A stretch of 64,000 nt of DNA from Bacteroides sp. (GTDB lineage Bacteria; Bacteroidota; Bacteroidia; Bacteroidales; Bacteroidaceae), in the NCBI RefSeq assembly GCF_030151085.1, contig NZ_JASLER010000047.1:62001-126000 (forward strand). Reading direction: 5' to 3'. Of this stretch, positions 24,936 to 33,626 are shown one piece after another. A model generated the notes under the pieces. It was given only the letters and a program-made list of their open reading frames with translations. It made no database searches and was not told where the DNA came from. The translations under genes were made by a program, and so were the position numbers. Each line of letters starts with the position of its first letter. Positions within the stretch are counted from its first letter, which is position 1.

Positions 24936-25610
24936 ATGGAAGAAATATGGAAACCAATACCTTTTTTTAAAGGGTACGAGGTTAGTAACAAGAGAAGAGT
25001 GCGCAGTCTTCGTTATAAACAGCCTCTCCTTCTAAAGGAACAGGTTTTTGGTGTAGTAGTTATGCGAAGAGAAATGAAGACATATAGAATGAGTATCAAT
25101 CACCTCCTTTATGGTGCACAACAAAAAATAGACCCTTGTCTTCTGAAAAATCTTGTGATACAGTATGACACTGTTAAAATGGAATTTAAAATATACACAA
25201 AAGATGAGTATATTAAAATTCAGCTCGACAAGATGCACCGGGAAGTAGCAATTAATTCTGAGGATGTCGAACTGCATTATCGTAATGTGATTCGTTTTTC
25301 CGAATCAATATTACTGGCGTATGAGACAGATGAATGGTCAGAGGTTATAAATGAGATTGTTTCATACAAGCAGTTTGCACTGGAATATATGCAGAAAGCT
25401 CGGTTTACTTTTAATAAAGATACAGCTGAAGAAGCTTGGAGTTATGTTCTTGCAGAGTGTATCATTCGAATAAAGAGTAAGAAAGGAAGAATTACTTTTT
25501 TAGAAGGATATATAAAACGCATTATTGGAACGTACTTTGGGACTATAAGAGCTGAAAAAAAGAAAGTAATGAGTTATGATGGTATGGATTACTTTAGAGG
25601 AATTGATTAA
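24936..25610 (+). CDS. NUMOD4 N-terminus joined to a helical, sigma-like domain
   Basis: 224 residues. EIWKPIPFFKGYEVSNKRRV (residues 3-22) is a clear NUMOD4 motif, normally the DNA-binding start of HNH homing endonucleases, but no HNH block follows. Residues about 140-215 (AEEAWSYVLAECIIRIKSK then FLEGYIKRIIGTYFGTIRAEKKK) resemble sigma-70 region 2 helices. Either a nuclease remnant or a NUMOD-type DNA binder fused to a regulatory domain. Confidence 0.55.
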   Translation: MEEIWKPIPFFKGYEVSNKRRVRSLRYKQPLLLKEQVFGVVVMRREMKTYRMSINHLLYGAQQKIDPCLLKNLVIQYDTVKMEFKIYTKDEYIKIQLDKMHREVAINSEDVELHYRNVIRFSESILLAYETDEWSEVINEIVSYKQFALEYMQKARFTFNKDTAEEAWSYVLAECIIRIKSKKGRITFLEGYIKRIIGTYFGTIRAEKKKVMSYDGMDYFRGID

Positions 25611-25627
25611 CGTAATACTGATTTAAT

Positions 25628-25885
25628 ATGAGTAACATAACAATATCAGAAGCAGCGCAGCAATATATTGCAGAGCGCACAGACGTAGCGGGTGGTTACT
25701 ACGAGTATATTAATGTTATTTCCCAAAAACATGCTTTAGAAGCCGCCGAAATGATAAAGCAGGAAACAAAAGAGAAGTGTCAAACAGCCTTTCGTAATTT
25801 CATGCTTAGAGCTACACTCGCAAATGTTTCCGGTGAATCACTTGACTTTGAGAAAGAGTTCGCTGATACTATGAGCCAAATTTAA
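25628..25885 (+). CDS. Small phage protein
   Basis: 85 residues, mostly helical (ALEAAEMIKQETKEKCQTAF). No domain recognised; typical of short accessory genes in this part of Bacteroides phages. Confidence 0.55.
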   Translation: MSNITISEAAQQYIAERTDVAGGYYEYINVISQKHALEAAEMIKQETKEKCQTAFRNFMLRATLANVSGESLDFEKEFADTMSQI

Positions 25886-25929
25886 TTAATAACTAACTAA
25901 AATAATCCAAATTAAATAGAAGGATTAAA

Positions 25930-26169
25930 ATGGATGAAGTAGAAAAGCTATATGAAAAAATCCTTGATAACGAGGATTGGGAGATGGAAGACCTTGATAA
26001 GCTATTAGAACTTACAAAGGCGGAAGGCTATGAATGTGGGAAACTATATTCCAAAGGATTGCTTAGGGAGTGTTATAACATCCTTACTAATTCCACTGGG
26101 TTAGATGGGATGAAAGTAATTACTGAAAGCTCATTAACAAGAAGATTAAGAGAAGCTATTAACGAATAA
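25930..26169 (+). CDS. Small acidic phage protein
   Basis: 79 residues, acidic N-terminal half (NEDWEMEDLDKLLEL). Helical, no domain recognised. Confidence 0.5.
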   Translation: MDEVEKLYEKILDNEDWEMEDLDKLLELTKAEGYECGKLYSKGLLRECYNILTNSTGLDGMKVITESSLTRRLREAINE

Positions 26170-26179
26170 CTAATAAGAA

Positions 26180-26425
26180 ATGAACATCTTTAAAAGTAAA
26201 GCAAAATGCCCTAAATGTGGCAGTACAAATCTTCATCTAACGGAAATATGTGAAGCATCTACAAGTTTTAGTCAATCAGCCGGATATATTCATAAAGATT
26301 CTTCTTATAACGAATTTGGGAGAATAGTTAGGTTAGAAGGGAAATGTGACCGTTGTCATCATGGTTGGATTTTCAGAAATGCAATTCAAATAACAAATGT
26401 GATAGAACATCCAGAGAAATTTTAA
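26180..26425 (+). CDS. Zinc-ribbon protein
   Basis: 81 residues. CPKCGS (about 9-14) and CDRCHHGW (about 58-65) are the two knuckles of a zinc ribbon. Possibly nucleic-acid binding. Function unknown. Confidence 0.65.
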   Translation: MNIFKSKAKCPKCGSTNLHLTEICEASTSFSQSAGYIHKDSSYNEFGRIVRLEGKCDRCHHGWIFRNAIQITNVIEHPEKF

Positions 26426-26450
26426 TCAAAACAAGAAAGAAAGGAACATT

Positions 26451-26678
26451 ATGGAAAATCATGGAATGAAAGTAATACACCTAACTGGTGCGGAAAAACA
26501 GAGTGGATATGACAGATTGAATTTTGCGGAAGATTTAATACGTCAGCTTCCCGAAAATCATGAGGGAAGAAATACTTGGCTACTCAATTATAGCAACCGG
26601 GAAGATGCAAATAAGATGCGTGCCGATAGAGGCATTAAGTGGGATGTGTACCAGCAAGCCGCCGAAGCTGTTAAATAA
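26451..26678 (+). CDS. Small phage protein
   Basis: 75 residues: SGYDRLNFAEDLIRQLPENH, then GRNTWLLNYSNREDANKMRA. No domain recognised; recurrent in Bacteroides phages as far as I remember. Confidence 0.55.
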   Translation: MENHGMKVIHLTGAEKQSGYDRLNFAEDLIRQLPENHEGRNTWLLNYSNREDANKMRADRGIKWDVYQQAAEAVK

Positions 26679-26789
26679 TCCTCAAATCAAGAAAATATGG
26701 ATGAAAAATATCAGGATGTTCATATCAGGTTTCCTCCTGTGAAATTTGAATGAGATTATACATAGTCTAACCAAATAACCAATCAATTT

Positions 26790-27080
26790 ATGATAACATT
26801 GAATAGGCTTGCTCAGAAATGCCTTGACATTATGATGAATCGCTTTAAAATGAATGAATATAGTTCTAAAAAAGCGTTTAGTCTGAGGGTCGAAGCTGTT
26901 TGGAGGAAGTTTGATGCTTCGTTACAAAGCCGGACTGATAGTTTACCAAAACATTCTGATGATGAGGAACTGGCAGCCGAAATGATAATATACCTTGTTG
27001 CCTATCTTAAGAGATTTGGTTGCAAGAACATTGAGCTGCTTATCAAAGATAAGATGAAGCTTGATGATAAATGTGATTAG
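26790..27080 (+). CDS. Small helical phage protein
   Basis: 96 residues, all-helical, with a Cys-poor basic N-terminal half and DDEELAAEMIIYLVAYLKRF in the middle. No domain recognised. Confidence 0.5.
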   Translation: MITLNRLAQKCLDIMMNRFKMNEYSSKKAFSLRVEAVWRKFDASLQSRTDSLPKHSDDEELAAEMIIYLVAYLKRFGCKNIELLIKDKMKLDDKCD

Positions 27081-27138
27081 GTATTGTTGCTGACTATAAG
27101 TGTTGTTGATTTAGTGATGTTGAATAAATAGTTAGTGT

Positions 27139-27792
27139 ATGATAGAAACAATTTCCATTAGCCTCTTGGATTTCAACAAGGGGCAACTCGCTGGGCTTCC
27201 AAAAAACCCACGTTTTTTTAGAGATTACCGCTATGAAGCGATGAAGAGAAGTATATCTGATTGTCCGGAAATGCTTGAGCTTCGCGAATTAATTATATTT
27301 CCCCATGATGGCAGGTTCATAGTCGTCTGTGGAAATCTTCGGTTACGGGCCTGCAAGGAGCTCGGATATAAAGAGGTGCCTTGTAAAGTCCTTCCTCCTG
27401 AAACATCTGTAAAGAAACTTAGAGAGTACGCTACTAAGGATAACGTTAATTTCGGTGAGAACGATATGGATGTTATGCAAAGTGAGTGGGACAGGAATGA
27501 GTTACAGGATTGGGGCATAGAATTCGCTCCTGAAAAGGAAGTTGATGAGTTTAAAGACAGGTTCGATGGAATTACAGACGACAATGCGATTTATCCTCTC
27601 ATTCCAAAATATGATGAGAAGCATGAGTTGTTCATTATCATTTCTAGTAACGAGGTCGATAGTAATTGGCTCCGTGAAACATTGGATATGCAGCGCATGA
27701 AATCCTATAAGACCGGGAATATAAGCAAATCAAATGTAATTGATATCAAAGATGTTCGCCATGCCCTGCAAAATCGTAATACCAAGTCATAA
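27139..27792 (+). CDS. ParB-like nuclease-fold protein
   Basis: 217 residues. N-terminal ParB/sulfiredoxin-type core: GLPKNPRFFRDYRYEAMKRS, then VVCGNLRLRACKELGYKEVP and TKDNVNFGENDMDVMQ. No HTH. In phages such stand-alone ParB-like proteins often sit beside DNA-modification enzymes, as here: the next gene is a predicted glycosyltransferase that overlaps it by 32 bp. Confidence 0.78.
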   Translation: MIETISISLLDFNKGQLAGLPKNPRFFRDYRYEAMKRSISDCPEMLELRELIIFPHDGRFIVVCGNLRLRACKELGYKEVPCKVLPPETSVKKLREYATKDNVNFGENDMDVMQSEWDRNELQDWGIEFAPEKEVDEFKDRFDGITDDNAIYPLIPKYDEKHELFIIISSNEVDSNWLRETLDMQRMKSYKTGNISKSNVIDIKDVRHALQNRNTKS

Positions 27793-28513
27793 GAGACACG
27801 ATCGGGTGTTTGCTAAGAAGTTGGTAATTGACCCGATTATTTGCGTGGCTGAGAGCCAAGCAGACGTTTACCAGCAATTCAATCCGGATTGTGAAATAGT
27901 TACCCATCCTGATGATGTGATAGGGCTTATTCCTAAGCGTAATTGGATGGCGAAGCATTTTGGTGAGTTATTCATGCTCGATGATGATGTGCATGCCTGT
28001 AAAGCCATCTATGCAGTTAAGGGTGAACCATGCCGGGTGAAGGATAGGGAAAAGATAACCCACATTATCCAGTCGCTATATGAAATGGCTACTCTTATGG
28101 ATATTCATCTATTTGGTTTTACTTCTCGGATATCTCCTGTGATGTATGATGAGACTGGCTTTCTTTCTCTTTCCAAAATGATAACCGGTTGTTCGTATGG
28201 TGTTATCTACAACAAAAATACTTGGTGGAACGAGGAAATAAGGCTTAAGGAGGATTTTTGGATAAGTTGCTATATGAAGTATAAGGAGCGCCGGATATTG
28301 ACGGACCTACGCTATAATTTTGAGCAGAAGAATACTTTTGTTAATGCTGGCGGTTTGGCTTCCATCCGTAACCAAGAAGAGGAACGACGCTCTATTCTTT
28401 TCATAAAAAAAAGCTTCGGTGACAGCATTCAGTTAAAGAGTGCAACCAATAACGGTAAGGATAAAACCAAACAGCTAGTTCAGTATAATATCACCTGTAA
28501 ATTCAAATTCTGA
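27761..28513 (+). CDS. TET-associated-type glycosyltransferase
   Basis: 250 residues from the ATG at 27761 (MPCKIVIPSHKRHD); ATGs at 27740 and 27752 are less likely. IVIPSHKRHD, CVAESQADVYQQF, IPKRNWMAKHFG and LDDDVHAC (about 71-78, the metal-binding DxD) follow the pattern of GT-A enzymes described by Iyer and colleagues as TET/JBP-associated glycosyltransferases of phage DNA modification. The usual oxygenase partner is not seen here. It could glycosylate a modified base or another acceptor. Confidence 0.65.
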   Translation: MPCKIVIPSHKRHDRVFAKKLVIDPIICVAESQADVYQQFNPDCEIVTHPDDVIGLIPKRNWMAKHFGELFMLDDDVHACKAIYAVKGEPCRVKDREKITHIIQSLYEMATLMDIHLFGFTSRISPVMYDETGFLSLSKMITGCSYGVIYNKNTWWNEEIRLKEDFWISCYMKYKERRILTDLRYNFEQKNTFVNAGGLASIRNQEEERRSILFIKKSFGDSIQLKSATNNGKDKTKQLVQYNITCKFKF

Positions 28514-28519
28514 ATAGCT

Positions 28520-28606
28520 TGAAAATGGCGTTAAAATGGCGAAGTTTCTGTTTGCTAAACTTGTCATTTTATGATAACTTTACTGATGTAATCAATTAAG
28601 AGATAA
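28520..28606 (+). promoter_or_regulatory. Repeated promoter-leader element, copy 3
   Basis: Two AAAATGGCG boxes, TTTG (28551-28554), 20 bp, TAACTTTA (28575-28582). The leader end differs from the other copies: AAGAGATAATC replaces AAAAGTCAAACC. Drives the gene at 28626. Confidence 0.78.
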
Positions 28607-28625
28607 TCATTTAAAAATTTGATTT

Positions 28626-29198
28626 ATGATAATTAGAACTGTTGGAGGCTATGATTTTTTTGAGGTTTCTTCTGCCATGCAAAAGGCTATTCGTAGAGCA
28701 GATGTTGCAGTAGCCGGTTTTTTTGCATTGGAATTGTGGACCAGTGGATATCGTGATTATGTGTGGAAACGCCTCTATACCATTAGTGCCGAAGATTGCC
28801 ATGGTGTACTGACCAAAGAGATAGAAGCCTTATGGCAAGGGCATGAACTTGTAAATAAGAAGGTAGATGAACCTAAAGGGCGCATATTCGTAAGTAAAGC
28901 AGTTATCCTCTTGTGTGAATGTGACAAGTGCCGGGATGCTGATCACTTACAAAATCTTGTTTATGACAGAAAGTGTGTTGATATAGAAAAGTGGATTGAA
29001 GATGTTAGGAGAAATCCGATTCCTATTCCTGCTTACACATTTGATGTACATACTCGAAAAGGGAAAAAGCAAGGACGGACCAAAGAGGAATTCTTCAGGA
29101 ATGAATTTGAGGCGTTGAAGCCACGAGTTCCTGGATTATTTGATGATTTGGTTCCTGCCGATCAACCGAAATTATTTAATGATGAACCCACAGCATGA
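28626..29198 (+). CDS. Phage protein with RarA/MgsA-C-like motif
   Basis: 190 residues. Helical middle (KAVILLCECDKCRDADHLQNL) and a C-terminal block PIPAYTFDVHTRKGKKQG then EEFFRNEFEALKPRVPG. The xDVHTxxGxxxG pattern recalls the C-terminal domain of RarA/MgsA-type ATPases, here without the ATPase. Inference from motif memory only. The last codons overlap the terminator at 29185. Confidence 0.5.
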   Translation: MIIRTVGGYDFFEVSSAMQKAIRRADVAVAGFFALELWTSGYRDYVWKRLYTISAEDCHGVLTKEIEALWQGHELVNKKVDEPKGRIFVSKAVILLCECDKCRDADHLQNLVYDRKCVDIEKWIEDVRRNPIPIPAYTFDVHTRKGKKQGRTKEEFFRNEFEALKPRVPGLFDDLVPADQPKLFNDEPTA

Positions 29199-29211
29199 GG
29201 CTGTGGGTTTT
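29185..29211 (+). terminator. Rho-independent terminator
   Basis: AACCCACAGC and GCTGTGGGTT form a 10-bp stem with a 5-nt loop, followed by TTCTAT. It overlaps the stop of the 28626 gene. Confidence 0.7.
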
Positions 29212-29216
29212 CTATA

Positions 29217-29232
29217 AAAGTCAAACCAATAA
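29217..29232 (+). promoter_or_regulatory. Leader element without promoter
   Basis: AAAAGTCAAACCAATA, the 3' end of the repeated promoter-leader element, occurs here alone, 11 bp before the start at 29244 and 6 bp after a terminator. Confidence 0.6.
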
Positions 29233-29243
29233 AAAAGTGAATT

Positions 29244-30032
29244 ATGAACAGAAAGGAAAAGCAAGCAGCTAGAGCTGAAAGATGTAGAGGACTTGCATAT
29301 AAGGCAAATCAGCAATCAACGGATGCCTATAATCAGAGTCACAAAATGGTTGAAAATATACCATTTGGGCAACCTATACTTGTGGGGCATCATTCAGAGA
29401 GAGGACACCGTAATCTATTAGTACGTTCTTGGAACACTATGGGTAAATCAGTGAAACTTAGTAAGAAAGCAGAATACTATGAGCGTAAAGCAGAAGCTGC
29501 CGAAAATAACGATAATATCTATTTAGAAGATGATGATGCTGTAGATCGTTTACAGGAAAAGATTAATAGTTTGGAGAAAGCTCAACTTATGATGAAAGCT
29601 GCAAACAAGATTGTCCGTAATACAAAGCTATCGGATGCTGCCAAAATAGAGCAACTTCATGAACTTGGTTATTCAACTGATAAAGCCCCATTACTTTTGA
29701 AGCCCAATTATGCCGGCTGTATTGGTTTTCCTTCTTACTCATTATCAAATAACAACGCCCGTATTCACGATGCTAAGACACGTTTAGAGCGTGCTAAGCA
29801 GCTGAAAGCTACTGCAACTAAGGAATATACCATTAATGGTGTTCGAGTGGTAGAGAATACAGAGGATAATCGTTTGCAACTATTCTTTAATTCTATACCC
29901 AGTGCAGAAATGCGGTCAAACTTAAAACATAACGGCTTTCGTTGGTCTCCAACAAACGGATGTTGGCAATCATACTTGAAATGCTGGCAGATAGACTGTG
30001 CAAAAGCTTTATTGAATACTAAATCTGAATAG
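29244..30032 (+). CDS. DUF3560-like protein
   Basis: 262 residues. N-terminal ARAERCRGLAYKANQQSTDAY, IPFGQPILVGHHSERGHRN and a Lys/Ala/Glu helix AEYYERKAEAAENN match DUF3560. The C-terminal half (YTINGVRVVENTEDNRLQLF, LKHNGFRWSPTNGCWQSYL) resembles a small ssDNA-binding-like fold frequent in conjugative and phage proteins. Role unknown. Confidence 0.72.
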   Translation: MNRKEKQAARAERCRGLAYKANQQSTDAYNQSHKMVENIPFGQPILVGHHSERGHRNLLVRSWNTMGKSVKLSKKAEYYERKAEAAENNDNIYLEDDDAVDRLQEKINSLEKAQLMMKAANKIVRNTKLSDAAKIEQLHELGYSTDKAPLLLKPNYAGCIGFPSYSLSNNNARIHDAKTRLERAKQLKATATKEYTINGVRVVENTEDNRLQLFFNSIPSAEMRSNLKHNGFRWSPTNGCWQSYLKCWQIDCAKALLNTKSE

Positions 30033-30034
30033 TC

Positions 30035-30505
30035 ATGGGCGAATTATTGATAAAAGAAACCTCATTACAAAGGATAATGAGGAAAACGGGGCGTAAACCT
30101 ATACAATGTAAATGCAATCTTTGCAAACAGCAGTGTCATACTCCATGTCTCGGCACTCCTGAGGATATTGAAAAGTTAATAGATGCTGGTTATGCAGACA
30201 GATTGGCTTTAACCCAGTGGGCTGCCGGCATTTATTTAGGAGTTACTACAGATATTATTCCTATGATTCAACCTGTTGCCGGTAATGAGTTTTGTGCCTT
30301 TTTTGAAAATGGACTTTGTGTATTGCATGATGAAGGACTTAAGCCTACTGAGGGGCGTCTATCCCACCACTCAATCAGGCTGGATAATTTCAAACCTTCT
30401 AAGAGTATAGGGTGGAATGTTGCCAAAGAATGGATTCTTGAGGAAAATTCGGAGATTATAGCTAGGGTTATCATAAAGTATGTAAAAGCAGCTAAATTGG
30501 AATAA
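30035..30505 (+). CDS. YkgJ-type cysteine-cluster protein
   Basis: 156 residues. CKCNLCKQQCHTPC (about 24-37) plus FCAFFENGLCVLHDEGLKP (about 88-106) give the Cys pattern of YkgJ/UPF0153 proteins, thought to bind zinc or an Fe-S cluster. It lies 8 bp upstream of the PAPS-reductase-like gene, so it may work with it. Confidence 0.7.
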   Translation: MGELLIKETSLQRIMRKTGRKPIQCKCNLCKQQCHTPCLGTPEDIEKLIDAGYADRLALTQWAAGIYLGVTTDIIPMIQPVAGNEFCAFFENGLCVLHDEGLKPTEGRLSHHSIRLDNFKPSKSIGWNVAKEWILEENSEIIARVIIKYVKAAKLE

Positions 30506-30512
30506 ATGAATC

Positions 30513-31361
30513 ATGAAAACAGTAAATAGTCTATCAGGTGGAAAGACTTCTTCATATATTGCAATTCATTATCCTGCTGACATTGAGGTCTTCGCTCTTT
30601 GCTGTATTGACTGCCATAATGCAGGCAGAGATTTAGATAGGAAATTGATACAAATGGCAAATGATAAATTGCAGAAATATTGCAACCATATGCCTGAATT
30701 CGTAGCCACGTCAGAAGATCCCAAAATACTGAAAGTAATGTTTGACCTTGAACAGAAAATTGGTCGGGAGATTATTTGGGTACGTGGGATGGGATGGGAA
30801 CAAATGATAAAAACATTCCATTGCATTCCCAATCGGACAAAACGGATTTGTACATCGGTACTCAAAATGCAACCTATATTTGAATTTCTTTTTAAGTATC
30901 ACGAACTTCCTGTTAAAATGAGGATAGGATATAGATATGATGAGCTAGAGCGTGCAGAGCGTTTAAATAATATATTCAAGTATGCTTATAAATGCGAATG
31001 GAGAGAAAAATCAGTGCGCTGGGTGAATCGGTGGAAGGAAATCGAATGGAGGATTGGTGAATTTCCACTCATAGATAATAAGATAACCCATTACCAAATC
31101 AAACAATATTGGGAAGACAAGGATATTGATTTTCCACTAGACTCTAACTGCCTTAATTGCTTTTGGAAACCGGAAGCACAACTACGGAAAAACTTTGAGA
31201 CTTCAAACCCGGTTATGTGGTGGGCAACAATAATGGAGGATATGAACGGGCATACGTTTAAAGATAAATATTCCTTGCGACAGATCGAACAGTTACCAAT
31301 CCAAACCGATTTTTGCTTTGGAACTAGCTCTGGATGTCAAGCAGGGTTTTGTACAGACTAA
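30513..31361 (+). CDS. PAPS-reductase/PP-loop family protein
   Basis: 282 residues. The PP-loop SGGKTSSY (about 7-14) defines the adenosine-nucleotide alpha-hydrolase fold. CIDCHNAG (about 28-35) and a C-terminal set CLNCFWKPEAQLRK and GCQAGFC supply metal or Fe-S cysteines. Related proteins include PAPS reductase and DndC of DNA phosphorothioation. In this phage it may belong to a DNA- or tRNA-modifying set with the ParB-like, glycosyltransferase and YkgJ-like genes. Confidence 0.75.
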   Translation: MKTVNSLSGGKTSSYIAIHYPADIEVFALCCIDCHNAGRDLDRKLIQMANDKLQKYCNHMPEFVATSEDPKILKVMFDLEQKIGREIIWVRGMGWEQMIKTFHCIPNRTKRICTSVLKMQPIFEFLFKYHELPVKMRIGYRYDELERAERLNNIFKYAYKCEWREKSVRWVNRWKEIEWRIGEFPLIDNKITHYQIKQYWEDKDIDFPLDSNCLNCFWKPEAQLRKNFETSNPVMWWATIMEDMNGHTFKDKYSLRQIEQLPIQTDFCFGTSSGCQAGFCTD

Positions 31362-31373
31362 TTGATATTAAAG

Positions 31374-31411
31374 AATAAAGCTGTTGTTGTTGTTTCATCA
31401 GTAGCTTTATT
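31374..31411 (+). terminator. Hairpin after PAPS-reductase-like gene
   Basis: AATAAAGCT and AGCTTTATT form a perfect 9-bp stem with a 20-nt loop, 12 bp after the stop codon. The sequence after it is only moderately T-rich. Confidence 0.45.
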
Positions 31412-31534
31412 GTCATATCTTCTTGTGTTTCCTGTTTATCCTTTTCTTGGGGATACTATTTGATTAGTACGGATTCTTTAACAACAAAAATTAATTCTTT
31501 TAAGAGTTCCGTTTTCGTACTTTCTTCTATTTTC

Positions 31535-31795
31535 CTATTTCTCTCCATTTTCTCGCTTATAGGAATTGTGTGCAAAAAAAGTTGCTATAAGTGCAAAGTA
31601 TACTGAGTATACAGCATTTATTACATCGAATGCGACTGCTTTATCACTTAACTTTAACCAGCTAAAATATATGATGAATAGTGATAGTGGGGATATGATG
31701 ATTAAAATTAGTACAACTTCTTTGGAAGGAAATAGTAACCTTTTTGCCATATTTATAAATGTAAGTATGATATTTTTTAGTGTTAAATGAAACAT
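31535..31795 (-). CDS. Possible small membrane protein
   Basis: 86 residues with two hydrophobic segments (about 27-46 and 59-74) and a charged end, YKRENGEK. A start at the internal Met (residue 16) is equally possible. No homology recognised. First of the minus-strand genes of the AT-rich island. Confidence 0.45.
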   Translation of the reverse strand: MFHLTLKNIILTFINMAKRLLFPSKEVVLILIIISPLSLFIIYFSWLKLSDKAVAFDVINAVYSVYFALIATFFAHNSYKRENGEK

Positions 31796-32099
31796 GGGGC
31801 AAAGATATATAGAATGCCACTACACGATGACAATATAGCTGCTTTTAATTTCGTTATCTTCTATTTTTTTATTTCCTTATTCTTCAGCCATTTCACAATC
31901 GTCTCATTCGACAATGGTGTGAGTACTCTATGCCTCAGATGATAATAAATTCACTAAACTAACCTTATGTTCTGGGCTCAGTTGTATTCAGTGATGTAGT
32001 TGGGACATCGTACTACGAGGTTTGATTGGAAATAGCGTTGCGCCAGCTCATTGAAGTAAATTTGAATCAAACTTATTCTTATTGTAGATATATTTCATG
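31796..32099. other. Gene-free stretch, possible decayed coding trace
   Basis: No intact frame. On the minus strand about 31880-31970 a short open stretch encodes LRHRVLTPLSNETIVKWL followed by a Lys-rich end and stop, with a stop 7 codons upstream. It may be the tail of a lost gene. Confidence 0.3.
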
Positions 32100-33050
32100 T
32101 TATTTCAATGTCAATAGAAAAGATTTGATTGATTCTAATTCATATATGTAATTTTCGATAGATTCAATAAAACTATTTCCAGCTCTTTTTACTTCTTCTG
32201 GAAAGTTGGGATGGTTGAATCTTTTTAACTCATTGATATTTGTTTTCCATACAAGTATGTTTTGTTCCATTATTTCTATATTTGTATCTAAGGTCTCATT
32301 CATTGGCATTACGGGGCTAATTGAGAGCAGTTTTATGAAGTAATGACATGCAATAAAATAGTTTTCTATGAATAACTTTGATGCAGAAATAAGCCTTTTT
32401 TGAGATGTGTATAAAACTCTTGATAGAGTAATTGGATTAGGTTTTTTAATTTGTGTTTGTAATTCCTCCCTAAACTGGCTAAAACATCTATTAACATCTT
32501 TAGCTGAGCGATTTGCTTCTCTAAAACAAAGAATAGATTCTTCATAAGACAAATTTGATTGATCATAATCTAAAAGAATTGCAGGTACATAGTTTGTCAC
32601 AATGTCTTCTAACTCATTTTTTATCTCATTGGTTAAAATTTTATTTGGATAAATTTCTATCTTTCTATTTTTCTTGGTATTGATTATACTTGTCTGTTTT
32701 ACTTGCTCCCAAATTATTTGTTTATCATCAGGATCAATAAATAACAGTAGTACAGGTCTGTCCGAAGTCATCCAGTATCTGAAATGCCAATCGTCTATTA
32801 AAAAAGTAATCTTGTTGTTTGTCTTAATTTTTTGGTAGCTTTTACCTGACTTTATTTGTAGGGCAATATGCTTACCTGTATATTTCCTATTTGTTTTGAT
32901 TTCAACGTCAGCATCAATACCACAATCCACTGGGTATCGATTTCGTAAAGTCCATCCAAATTCTTTACTAAGAAAGTATTGAATATAGGCAACTCCTGCA
33001 ACATCTGTATCATTTGTATCCATGTTATTATTCATTATTTTATCGAACAT
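32100..33050 (-). CDS. DUF4365-domain protein, probable defence moron
   Basis: 316 residues. The N-terminal domain (about 10-160) reads YPVDCGIDADVEIK then HIALQIKSGKSY: a D...E/QxK arrangement like PD-(D/E)XK nucleases, and the usual DUF4365 pattern. The C-terminal half is helical without a known domain. DUF4365 proteins often sit in anti-phage loci. The location in an AT-rich, minus-strand island and its own promoter fit a lysogeny-expressed moron. Confidence 0.7.
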   Translation of the reverse strand: MFDKIMNNNMDTNDTDVAGVAYIQYFLSKEFGWTLRNRYPVDCGIDADVEIKTNRKYTGKHIALQIKSGKSYQKIKTNNKITFLIDDWHFRYWMTSDRPVLLLFIDPDDKQIIWEQVKQTSIINTKKNRKIEIYPNKILTNEIKNELEDIVTNYVPAILLDYDQSNLSYEESILCFREANRSAKDVNRCFSQFREELQTQIKKPNPITLSRVLYTSQKRLISASKLFIENYFIACHYFIKLLSISPVMPMNETLDTNIEIMEQNILVWKTNINELKRFNHPNFPEEVKRAGNSFIESIENYIYELESIKSFLLTLK

Positions 33051-33064
33051 ACACTTTATATATA

Positions 33065-33072
33065 CAAAGTTA
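33065..33072 (-). promoter_or_regulatory. -7 element for DUF4365 gene
   Basis: Minus strand TAACTTTG (TAnnTTTG), 14 bp upstream of the first ATG. If this promoter is used, the internal ATG at 33023 (MDTNDTDVAG) would give a more normal leader. Confidence 0.4.
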
Positions 33073-33199
33073 ATAGTTTTTCCCTAATTATTATTTAGCC
33101 GAAACGAAATTTCACTAAGATCCGTTGATAGTAGTGTGAAATTACTTTAGAACTAACTAATATTTCATTTTTACAAAGTAAACTATATAATTAATACCT

Positions 33200-33613
33200 A
33201 TGGAAACAAAAAGTTTAAGAATCAGAAATCTGGTAAAATATAAGTTGGAATTGGTAGAAGTTAACTCTGTTTGTCCTTTAGGAATAACTATCGAAGGCTT
33301 TGCCAGTAAAACTGATAATCCAAATAATCCAACGACTGCAAGGATTATCCCCAAAGAAGATATTCATTCTATACCTTTGTCTGAACAGTTATTATTTGAT
33401 ATAGGGTTGATACCTACAAAAGAGGACGGTTATAAACTCTATTATTTGCCCAACAGAAGGGTCACCTTCTTTGTTGTGGAAGAAGATGGTCTTTTTTATA
33501 TGGGGATGACTGATTTGGAAAGACCACGAAGGATTACGATTCAAGGTCTTACTTCTATTCATGAACTTCAAAATGCTTACTTTACAATCTATGGAGAAGA
33601 GTTATTGTCATGA
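33200..33613 (+). CDS. Hypothetical protein
   Basis: 137 residues, beta-rich: LRIRNLVKYKLELVEVNSVC, NRRVTFFVVEEDGLFYMGM, then RRITIQGLTSIHELQNAYF. The tail resembles small proteins that recur in Bacteroides phages. It is the only plus-strand gene in the island and is bounded by a shared terminator. Confidence 0.6.
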   Translation: METKSLRIRNLVKYKLELVEVNSVCPLGITIEGFASKTDNPNNPTTARIIPKEDIHSIPLSEQLLFDIGLIPTKEDGYKLYYLPNRRVTFFVVEEDGLFYMGMTDLERPRRITIQGLTSIHELQNAYFTIYGEELLS

Positions 33614-33626
33614 ATAAAGTGAAAAT

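Noticed and set aside
26697..26753. 18-codon frame after the 26451 gene
   Set aside because: Too short, no overlap or coupling signal, no recognisable motif.
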